Position numbers and translations under genes: made by a program
Notes under the pieces: model-generated
Told to the model about the DNA's origin: nothing
What the model saw: the letters and a program-made list of their open reading frames with translations, nothing else
Database searches by the model: none
In this document: positions 58,801 through 64,000 of the stretch, one piece after another
How positions within the stretch are numbered: position 1 is the stretch's first letter
Layout of the letters: every line of letters starts with the position of its first letter
Assembly (NCBI RefSeq): GCF_000469155.1
Contig: NZ_AWXE01000003.1
Location: 62,001-126,000, forward strand
Direction: 5' to 3'
Length of the DNA: 64,000 nt
Origin: Candidatus Micropelagos thuwalensis
GTDB taxonomy: Bacteria; Pseudomonadota; Alphaproteobacteria; RS24

Positions 58801-59100
58801 CTAATTAGCTTTTTTTAAACAAATTAAATTATAAATCTGAGCCTTGTTAGCAGCGCCAGATATTAATCCTCTCTCAGCTTCTAACCGCTCTTTATGCAAA
58901 TCTGATTGAACGTAAACTTGACCGCCTTCAGTTAAGCCATCTTCCATCAATCTTCTATATCGCTGTGCAGCTACTTGGAACTGCTTAATTTCTTTCATTA
59001 GAAGTTCGCAATCTACCTCCTCTGCAGTTGCAGGCAGTGAAAATAGAAATATCAATATTACAACTGAAAACTTAGAGAAGTTCTTTACAAGGATAAACAT
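58801..59100 (-). CDS. Small exported protein, unknown
   Basis: A 99-residue protein with a signal peptide (about 1-26, ending PATA) and a charged helical mature part. Two Cys (VDCELL near the start, NLICLKK near the end) could form a disulfide. Its start lies 29 nt inside the gene upstream (59072-59437), so the pair is translationally linked. No homologue recognised. Confidence 0.55.
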   Translation of the reverse strand: MFILVKNFSKFSVVILIFLFSLPATAEEVDCELLMKEIKQFQVAAQRYRRLMEDGLTEGGQVYVQSDLHKERLEAERGLISGAANKAQIYNLICLKKAN

Positions 59101-59437
59101 CTGCTAACTCATATAAAATAGCTAAGGTTGCGTTTTCTTTTCTATTACTTGGGTCTCTATTAACCGCTCTTTCCATCATTTCAATTGCTAGGTAATAGTC
59201 GTAAGCTGTCTCCTCAGGGGTGCAGATTTTTTTCCTATATTCCTTATCTTGAAAGTAAACCTCTGAGAATAAGATGCCATGCATCGTACCAATTATCCGA
59301 TAAAATACATCACTCTTGTCTTTGTTTTCCAGCATGTAACCAACGGTTAATTCTTCAGCGAATTCCTCATCATTTTCTGCGTAACTATCAGATACAATCG
59401 AGAAAAGCAGGGCGATAGTTAGAAGAAGTGGTTTCAT
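59072..59437 (-). CDS. Exported protein with Rap1a/Tai-like domain
   Basis: A 121-residue exported protein. The signal peptide MKPLLLTIALLFSIVSDSYA is the cassette also used by neighbours. The mature part, with LTVGYMLENK, MHGILF, then ICTPEETAYDYYLA and ending LAILYELADVYPC, fits the G-Y..G..C-x-P..F-P-C pattern of the Rap1a/Tai family, small periplasmic proteins first described as immunity partners of type VI amidase effectors. No effector gene is seen nearby, so an immunity role is open. Its ATG overlaps the stop of a residual reading frame that continues the upstream gene (see 59471-59842). Confidence 0.6.
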   Translation of the reverse strand: MKPLLLTIALLFSIVSDSYAENDEEFAEELTVGYMLENKDKSDVFYRIIGTMHGILFSEVYFQDKEYRKKICTPEETAYDYYLAIEMMERAVNRDPSNRKENATLAILYELADVYPCKELL

Positions 59438-59480
59438 TCCTTTATATTCTCTCTTTTTTTATAAAATTTATCACATACTT
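59427..59480. repeat. 54-bp direct repeat, copy 1
   Basis: Identical over 54 bp to 60127-60180. It spans the junction between the end of one paralogous gene and the ATG plus first codons of the next, marking the tandem duplication of a gene-plus-next-start unit. Confidence 0.85.
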
Positions 59481-59842
59481 TTTTGGAGAATTATTGCTTC
59501 TATTGTGTTAGGAGTCGGGCGGAATGCGTAACTTTCATATACCGTTACGTATACTATTTCTCCATTTATCTTATGGCGACTTAAGGGTGTAGCACCCGCT
59601 GCTCGAGTCATAAATAAACCGCAACGACCATAATAATATTCTACATCTGAAAAACTTTTAGAACCCGAATCTTTATCGATAAATTCGTGTAGGACATAAT
59701 AAAGAATGTATCTATCTTCTATTAAAGTTGGCTCAAAACCAACACGGAAAGTGTCTCCTTCTTTTCCCTCCACCATTATTTCCCACTCTGCCCAAGCAGG
59801 CGTCGAGAAAAGCAATGCGATAATGAGGAGAAGTGGTTTCAT
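59471..59842 (-). CDS. Small exported protein, tandem paralogue A (C-terminus truncated by frameshift)
   Basis: A 123-residue exported protein (signal peptide MKPLLLIIALLFSTPAWA). The mature part is about 60 percent like the product of 60134-60553 over its full length (EWEI..EGKEG, YYVL.EFIDKD, HKINGEI). At the end a run of six A in CTCCAAAAAAG, where paralogue B has CTTAGAGAAG, is one base longer. This shifts the frame, so it stops 13 codons early. The lost codons for DKFYKKRENIKE are still present in another frame down to 59434. Function unknown. Confidence 0.65.
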   Translation of the reverse strand: MKPLLLIIALLFSTPAWAEWEIMVEGKEGDTFRVGFEPTLIEDRYILYYVLHEFIDKDSGSKSFSDVEYYYGRCGLFMTRAAGATPLSRHKINGEIVYVTVYESYAFRPTPNTIEAIILQKSM

Positions 59843-59869
59843 TTATTTACCTTTGAGTCTTTGGAAGGG

Positions 59870-60052
59870 TTAATAATTGACTTCTTCCGCCTCTTCATCA
59901 GCAGCATAATCATGACCGCAATTTGGACAGCATCTAGAAAAGTCCATATCCTTTGGAGGCGGAGCAATTGTACTGAAGCTGTTCATTACATTTATGAAAA
60001 ATAAGTGCGAACATTTTGAACAAATAATATCTTGGATAACGATAGTAGTCAT
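59870..60052 (-). CDS. Small zinc-ribbon-like protein
   Basis: A 60-residue cytosolic protein with two C-x-x-C knuckles (ICSKCSH and CCPNCGHDY) about 30 residues apart, so it should bind one zinc. The tail is acidic. Unlike its neighbours it has no signal peptide. It starts 4 bp after the stop of the micro-gene at 60057-60137. Role unknown. Confidence 0.55.
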   Translation of the reverse strand: MTTIVIQDIICSKCSHLFFINVMNSFSTIAPPPKDMDFSRCCPNCGHDYAADEEAEEVNY

Positions 60053-60056
60053 AAGC

Positions 60057-60137
60057 TTATTCGTATAGACCTCGCTCGTTACATGACACTAAGGGAAATA
60101 TTGAAATAAATGCGATGGTGAGGAGTAGTGGTTTCAT
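60057..60137 (-). CDS. 26-codon micro-gene: signal peptide with lipobox only
   Basis: The reading frame begins MKPLLLTIAFIS, is followed by the lipobox PLVSC, and stops seven residues later. Its ATG overlaps the stop of paralogue B (ATGA). It is either a true lipopeptide or the start of a gene whose body was lost after the tandem duplication; in copy A the same start is joined to the Rap1a-like protein. Too short for normal gene finders. Confidence 0.5.
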   Translation of the reverse strand: MKPLLLTIAFISIFPLVSCNERGLYE

Positions 60138-60180
60138 TCCTTTATATTCTCTCTTTTTTTATAAAATTTATCACATACTT
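60127..60180. repeat. 54-bp direct repeat, copy 2
   Basis: Second copy of the 54-bp repeat at 59427-59480; similarity, at lower level, continues through the whole of the paralogous genes to about 60553. Confidence 0.85.
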
Positions 60181-60553
60181 CTCTAAGAATGATTGCTTCT
60201 AATGATTTAGGTTTTGGGCGGAATAAGAGACTTTCATATATAGTAAGGTATCTTATCTCTCCATTTATCTTATGGTGACTTAAGGGTGTAGACCCTACTG
60301 CTTGAGTCGCAAATGAATGACAGTGACCTTTGTAATATAATACTTCTGAAAAACTTTTAGAACCTGTGTCTTTATCGATAAATTCGTATAAGACATAATA
60401 GAGTATGTTTCCGTTTTCATTTAAAGTTGGCTCATAACCAACATGGATAGTTTCTCCTTCTTTTCCCTCCAGCGTTATTTCCCACTCTGCCCAAGCAGGC
60501 GTCGAGAAAAGCAGTGCGATGGTAACGACGAGAGTTTTGAGGGTGTGTTTCAT
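60134..60553 (-). CDS. Small exported protein, tandem paralogue B (full length)
   Basis: A 139-residue exported protein with signal peptide ending STPAWA. The mature part is the intact form of paralogue A (59471-59842) and ends with the basic tail CDKFYKKRENIKE. No family recognised. Its start overlaps the stop of the gene at 60550-60894 by 4 nt and its stop overlaps the micro-gene start by 4 nt, giving a chain of ATGA couplings. Confidence 0.65.
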   Translation of the reverse strand: MKHTLKTLVVTIALLFSTPAWAEWEITLEGKEGETIHVGYEPTLNENGNILYYVLYEFIDKDTGSKSFSEVLYYKGHCHSFATQAVGSTPLSHHKINGEIRYLTIYESLLFRPKPKSLEAIILREVCDKFYKKRENIKE

Positions 60554-60894
60554 AATTTTAGATTAAGCACTTCACAATTAAAATTTTCAACTGAGGACTT
60601 TATGTCCTTTTTTTGAGACGCAACAGTGTATCTTAAGGTCAGAGCTGTTCTATTAATAAATAATGAAACTTTGAAACCATCAGTATTTGAACTGCGTAAG
60701 CACTCGTAGAAAAATGGCTCTATAGTTCTGCATCGAAATTCTTCGCCATTGAACGTTGCAGTCTTTGCAACATCATTTTCATAATCTAACTTCAGATTTT
60801 GTTTGATTGTTCCACTTTTGCAAATAAGTGCTTTAGTATTTGCCCAAATTGGTGTCGAGAATAGAAGTGCGATGATTATAAAAATTTTTAACAA
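60550..60894 (-). CDS. Small exported protein, unknown
   Basis: A 114-residue exported protein. The signal peptide IIIALLFSTPIWA is a variant of the shared cassette. The mature part has four Cys (LICKS, EFRCRT, FYECLRS, FNCEVL), consistent with two disulfides in the periplasm, and looks beta-rich. No family recognised. Coupled by ATGA overlap to paralogue B. Confidence 0.6.
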   Translation of the reverse strand: MLKIFIIIALLFSTPIWANTKALICKSGTIKQNLKLDYENDVAKTATFNGEEFRCRTIEPFFYECLRSSNTDGFKVSLFINRTALTLRYTVASQKKDIKSSVENFNCEVLNLKL

Positions 60895-60922
60895 ATTTTA
60901 TGCTCTATGCGATTATTAAATT

Positions 60923-61486
60923 TTAATTTCCGTATCGTATTTTATCCCAAAAAGTTGGTGCTTTTGAAATTTTACGACATTTTCTAAAGGCAGATGCTTT
61001 ATAATCTTTATCAACCAGTTTATTAGGCATCAGAGAAACGACGCAATTATCAAAAATTGCCTCTTTCTCCTCAATATCAAGAACCTCTTTTTCTGAATAA
61101 AAATCCAAGCAATTTGTCTTGGATTCAGACTGGTAAAATAGAGTTAAATCATCATCATCGTCGGGGGGATATCTGCCATCAAAGCCTTCTTTAAATGAGG
61201 ATGCAGGAGGTATATCGACGTTGACGGTATGAATATTCCCCCCTCTATCCTGCCAAGACAATTTTTTAATTGTAGTATTGAGTGGGTTAAAGAAACTTAT
61301 CTGAATCCCAAGTCCATTTCCTGACCGGAATACACCAGTAGTATAGTATGATAGCTTATATTCTTTCCAAACGGGCTCGGCCCAAGTCTTACATAGCTTT
61401 TTATCGTTTTTTTCGTAACTGTCAGATGCTGTCAGTAAAAGCAGGGCTAAGGTGAGGAAAAGAGGTTTTAAATAAGAGTTATTCAA
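60923..61486 (-). CDS. Exported protein, unknown
   Basis: About 187 residues. No ATG lies where the signal peptide begins; the best start is TTG at 61484-61486, just before the stop of the upstream gene, giving NNSYLKPLFLTLALLLLTASDSYEKND. This copies the MKPLLL..SDSYAEND signal of the Rap1a-like protein. The mature part is probably beta-rich with an aspartate cluster PPDDDDDLTLFY. The longest frame would start at 61537 inside the upstream gene and gives no proper signal. Function unknown. Confidence 0.55.
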   Translation of the reverse strand: MNNSYLKPLFLTLALLLLTASDSYEKNDKKLCKTWAEPVWKEYKLSYYTTGVFRSGNGLGIQISFFNPLNTTIKKLSWQDRGGNIHTVNVDIPPASSFKEGFDGRYPPDDDDDLTLFYQSESKTNCLDFYSEKEVLDIEEKEAIFDNCVVSLMPNKLVDKDYKASAFRKCRKISKAPTFWDKIRYGN

Positions 61487-61964
61487 TATCAACTTCGCAA
61501 TCAGCCCAGTAATATGCAGTAACAATATGCCTACCACCTAGAGCGGTTTCAGGATTGCCAGTAGAACGGACAGCATAAAGTTTTTTTTCTGAGACATCTA
61601 AGTTAGTAATCCACCACTGAAACCCATACTGACCAAAAGATCTTATCAACCCCTTATCGGCAGCCATGACAAATTCCTCATCCCATTTTGTGCCAGCCAA
61701 CTGCGCAACTTCTTTAGCACTAATACCATCGGATTGTGTGCTTTGTGCATACACTTTTAATTTATCTGGGGTGTCTGTATCAAAGATGTAATGCCATGAT
61801 GCTCCCGTGTATGCATCAGGGTTATCTTTGTTTATCTGTCCAAATGAGTATGAACTACTTTTGCCTTTTGGTTCAAAACAAGTTGCATAAACAGTTGCAG
61901 CAGAAGCATTTCTAGCTAATGCAGTAATAAAAATAACTAAAATTAAAAATATCAGATTTTTCAT
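61479..61964 (-). CDS. Exported protein, unknown
   Basis: A 161-residue exported protein from the ATG at 61964, which has AAGGAG seven bases upstream; an ATG six codons earlier lacks this. A signal peptide of about 22 residues ends NASA. The mature part holds Trp-rich segments (GASWHYIFD, YGFQWWITNLD, AYYWADCEVD) and two Cys. It is the first complete gene of the array; its ATG overlaps the TGA of the beheaded fragment upstream. Confidence 0.6.
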   Translation of the reverse strand: MKNLIFLILVIFITALARNASAATVYATCFEPKGKSSSYSFGQINKDNPDAYTGASWHYIFDTDTPDKLKVYAQSTQSDGISAKEVAQLAGTKWDEEFVMAADKGLIRSFGQYGFQWWITNLDVSEKKLYAVRSTGNPETALGGRHIVTAYYWADCEVDIE

Positions 61965-62062
61965 TTTTGACTCCTTAAACAATCCTTTTTTCCATCAATA
62001 TAACCATCATTGAAACCTTTAGCGTAGTCAGGATTATCAAAATAACCATATTTCTGTTCACA
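61961..62062 (-). pseudogene. Beheaded coding fragment at the CRISPR locus boundary
   Basis: One minus-strand frame reads CEQKYGYFDNPDYAKGFNDG, then YIDGKKDC and a short basic end, then TGA overlapping the next ATG (ATGA), just like the other couplings in the array. The composition is clearly protein-like. Upstream the frame runs into the T-run and hairpin of the candidate tracrRNA terminator (62065-62092), and no start codon exists. It looks like the 3' end of an array gene whose beginning was replaced by the CRISPR locus. Confidence 0.5.
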
Positions 62063-62064
62063 CC

Positions 62065-62092
62065 AAAAGAAAAAGGCGTCCCGTAGGACGCC
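62065..62092 (-). terminator. Intrinsic terminator of the candidate tracrRNA
   Basis: A perfect 7-bp G+C-rich stem (62075-62081 with 62086-62092) and 4-base loop, followed on the minus strand by TTTTTCTTTT. No minus-strand protein gene lies upstream that could use it. Confidence 0.85.
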
Positions 62093-62160
62093 CTATCAAT
62101 GGTGTAAATTCTTACTTGTTAACCCTAGCAATAATTTACCTATTCCCAAGTAGTTCTATT
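62070..62160 (-). ncRNA. Candidate tracrRNA of the type II CRISPR-Cas system
   Basis: The minus strand between the cas9 start and the exported-protein array carries a short transcription unit without a reading frame. From 5' to 3' it has an about 40-nt unpaired or anti-repeat-like part (62116-62160), a small nexus-type hairpin GTAA..TTAC (62104-62115), a linker, and a terminator stem GGCGTCC/GGACGCC with a T-run (62070-62092). This order is that of type II tracrRNAs, which commonly lie beside cas9. The repeat itself is outside the window, so the anti-repeat cannot be proved here. Confidence 0.62.
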
Positions 62161-62165
62161 TTGAT

Positions 62166-62194
62166 AATCTACTCTCATCTTTTTGAATAATCAA
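62166..62194 (-). promoter_or_regulatory. Candidate promoter of the tracrRNA
   Basis: On the minus strand TTGATT (complement of 62189-62194) and TAGATT (complement of 62166-62171) are separated by exactly 17 bp; each matches four of six consensus bases. Transcription would start near 62160. The -35 box overlaps the cas9 ribosome-binding region, so the two genes diverge from a very short shared region. Confidence 0.5.
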
Positions 62195-62206
62195 GGTGGT
62201 GTTGGG

Positions 62207-64000
62207 ATGTCCGAAAAATATCGACTAGGGCTCGATGTGGGAACAAATTCACTTGGATGGGCTGTTATTGGGCTGAAAGAAGATGTGCCATCCAGCGTTT
62301 TAGCAACCGGTGTAAGAATATTCTCTGAGGGTCGTGATGCAAAGACCAAGTCAACATTAAAAGCCAGTAGAACCGAGAAAAGATCAGCTCGCCGTCGTCG
62401 AGACAGGTTCCTTCAAAGACAAACTTTCCTCATATCAGAAATGGTAAAGTCTGGTTTATTTCCAAAGGATATAGTTGAACAAAAGAACTTAGAACTTCTA
62501 GACCCATACGAAATTCGTTTTAAAGCCCTCACAGAGCAAGTACCTCTCCACCATCTAGGCCGTGCTTTATTTCATATTAACCAAAGGAGAGGTTTTAAAT
62601 CTTCCAGAAAAGACAAAAGTGAGGAGACAACCTCTGGGGTTGTGTCGAAGTCAGTTCGTGCACTTTATGAAGAGATGCAGCTCATTAATCCTGCTCCTGT
62701 TATCGATGATCCTAAAGCCCTTTCTAAGGAAGAGCGGAGAGAAATCAGAGTTCAAGAAGCGTCTAGTCGAGAAGAGGCTTTAGTGACGCTTGCTGAACAA
62801 AAAGGAGTTACTTTCGGGGCTTTTCTATACCGAAGGCTGCAATCAGGTAAATCTGTTCGAGCGAGGAAAGACGCAGATAGTCAATTATATGATGTGTATC
62901 CAACCCGAGAACTTCTTAAGGACGAGTATTCGAAACTGATGCAACATCAGGCTCAATACTATCCAAATGTTATCAATGAGGCTCTGATATCAAGACTTCA
63001 TGATGTCATTTTCTTCCAAAGAAAACTGAAAGAACAGGAAAGAGGGTTTTGTACCTATTATCCTTCTGAAAGACGGACTTTTAGGTGCATGCCGAGTTTT
63101 CAACAATACAGAATGGTTCAAGAGCTAAATGCGCTTGAGTGGGTTGACGCGGCAGGTAAACATTGCCTTCGAGATTATCCAGAATCTAGAGACCTCATAC
63201 TTAGTGAATTGGAGAATATTTCTACAAAGGCCGGAGAATTCACCTTTGGGAACATGAAGAAAATTCTAAAAAAAATGGGAGTTATTGACGGAGAAGTTTC
63301 CTTCAATTTCGAAGGTCCAAAAAGAAAAGGTTTTCAAGGCAATGTTACATCTCGCGAAATGCGACACGAGGATTGTTTTGGAACTCGTTGGGATGAATTA
63401 TCGTTAGATGAGAAAGATGACATCATAGATAAAATTAATGATGACCATCTAGATGATGAAGACATGGAGCGTTATCTCATAGATACCTATGGTCTGTCTT
63501 CTTTCTCAGTGGGTAATGCCATAAATGCCCGCCTACTAGAGGGGACTGCTAATGTCTCCCGAAAGGCTGCGCGCACTCTTTATGAAACCATGCTATCTGC
63601 AAATTGTCTTCAATCAGATGCCGTGATCGCAGTTTCTGAGCAAGATGACACCTTTGTAAATCCTTACAGCAGGACAGGTCGTGGTGAGTTGCTTTCTGAG
63701 CTTCCTTATTATGGAGAAGCCTTTCAGGATGGTCGACACATCATTCCGGGTAAACGAGAACCAAAAGTCTCGCATGATCAGTTAAAATTTTACGGGGGGG
63801 TATCTAATCCAACTGTTCATATTGCTCTCAATCAAATTCGGTTGGTCGTTAACGAAATTATTAAAAGATATGGGTTGCCGTCTTCTATTAGCATCGAACT
63901 CGCAAGGAACTTGCCTGAGGGACAAGATGGGCGTCGCAAAATTGAGAAAATGCAATCGGAAAACCAGAAAAATAACGAACGATATGACCAGATACTTACA
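62207..64000 (+). CDS. cas9: CRISPR-associated endonuclease Cas9, type II-C-like, N-terminal 598 codons
   Basis: An RNA-guided DNA nuclease, open to the right edge. RuvC-I is YRLGLDVGTNSLGWAVIG with catalytic Asp10. The arginine-rich bridge helix is KASRTEKRSARRRRDRFLQR (about 53-75). HINQRRGFKSSRK begins the REC lobe. RuvC-II follows the conserved NPTVHIALNQIRLVVNEI and is SISIELARNLP with catalytic Glu near 564. The short REC lobe (RuvC-II at about 564) fits type II-C rather than II-A. HNH, RuvC-III and the PAM-interacting domain lie outside. The ATG has an AAGGTGG site 7 bases upstream. Nothing in the visible part is broken. Confidence 0.95.
   Translation, partial: MSEKYRLGLDVGTNSLGWAVIGLKEDVPSSVLATGVRIFSEGRDAKTKSTLKASRTEKRSARRRRDRFLQRQTFLISEMVKSGLFPKDIVEQKNLELLDPYEIRFKALTEQVPLHHLGRALFHINQRRGFKSSRKDKSEETTSGVVSKSVRALYEEMQLINPAPVIDDPKALSKEERREIRVQEASSREEALVTLAEQKGVTFGAFLYRRLQSGKSVRARKDADSQLYDVYPTRELLKDEYSKLMQHQAQYYPNVINEALISRLHDVIFFQRKLKEQERGFCTYYPSERRTFRCMPSFQQYRMVQELNALEWVDAAGKHCLRDYPESRDLILSELENISTKAGEFTFGNMKKILKKMGVIDGEVSFNFEGPKRKGFQGNVTSREMRHEDCFGTRWDELSLDEKDDIIDKINDDHLDDEDMERYLIDTYGLSSFSVGNAINARLLEGTANVSRKAARTLYETMLSANCLQSDAVIAVSEQDDTFVNPYSRTGRGELLSELPYYGEAFQDGRHIIPGKREPKVSHDQLKFYGGVSNPTVHIALNQIRLVVNEIIKRYGLPSSISIELARNLPEGQDGRRKIEKMQSENQKNNERYDQILT

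Noticed and set aside
62562-62783. A 73-codon plus-strand frame inside cas9
   Set aside because: It is out of frame with the clearly conserved Cas9 reading frame.
58271-64000. A CRISPR array within the window
   Set aside because: I looked for regularly spaced repeats of 24-40 bp beside cas9 and found only the two 54-bp copies of the gene duplication, which are 700 bp apart. The array must lie to the right, if present.

Overview
This window reads as chromosome of a marine-type alphaproteobacterium of moderate to low G+C. The evidence is gene order and gene content. The block dapA-smpB ... folK-rpoZ-relA/spoT-pyrE-pdxJ-acpS-lepB-rnc-era-recO-parC, the block glyA-nrdR-ribD-ribE-ribB-ribH-nusB-thiL, and the block ubiquinol-cytochrome c chaperone-yceD-plsX-ihfA-merR-tRNA-Pro are all familiar alphaproteobacterial arrangements. 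A TRAP transporter, a proton-pumping pyrophosphatase, two TonB-dependent receptors and an N-end-rule aminoacyl transferase fit the same picture. I cannot assign a genus from the sequence alone.

Layout. 1-2.5 kb: vitamin B12 uptake (start of a BtuB-like receptor behind a cobalamin riboswitch, a BtuC-like permease, a divergent BtuF-like binding protein). 2.5-7.2 kb: two unknown proteins, a GntR/FCD regulator, and an operon of an EF-hand protein, an ECF sigma factor, a probable anti-sigma factor and a periplasmic metal-sensor-like protein; a possible antisense sRNA lies between regulator and operon. 7.2-15.8 kb: minus-strand catabolic cluster with a biotin-dependent acyl-CoA carboxylase (geranyl-CoA-like), a crotonase, a TIGR03084-like protein and an SDR, preceded by a TonB-dependent receptor. 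16-28.8 kb: housekeeping blocks (ihfA/plsX without fabH; H+-PPase; riboflavin/nusB/thiL/glyA). 28.9-39 kb: isovaleryl-CoA-dehydrogenase-like enzyme, hemB, a decayed outer-membrane gene, a beta-hydroxyacid dehydrogenase, an SLC13-type permease, Bpt and a TRAP system. 39-53.5 kb: the long housekeeping block from parC to dapA.

53.6-64 kb is different: AT-rich, accessory and apparently mobile. Two tRNA-Ser-derived degenerate repeats in the same orientation flank about 4 kb that holds a saccharopine-dehydrogenase-like reductase, a novel protein with two internal repeats, and a glutamate dehydrogenase. After a gene-poor stretch containing a strongly folded palindromic element comes a minus-strand array of tiny exported proteins. 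Several of these reuse nearly the same signal peptide in front of unrelated mature parts, and one unit has been duplicated in tandem. The array ends abruptly at a CRISPR locus: a candidate tracrRNA on the minus strand (promoter, anti-repeat, nexus hairpin, terminator) and, divergent from it, the first 598 codons of a type II-C-like cas9 that runs off the right edge. A beheaded coding fragment directly beside the tracrRNA terminator suggests that the CRISPR locus was inserted into, or recombined with, the secreted-protein array. No CRISPR array, cas1 or cas2 is inside the window.
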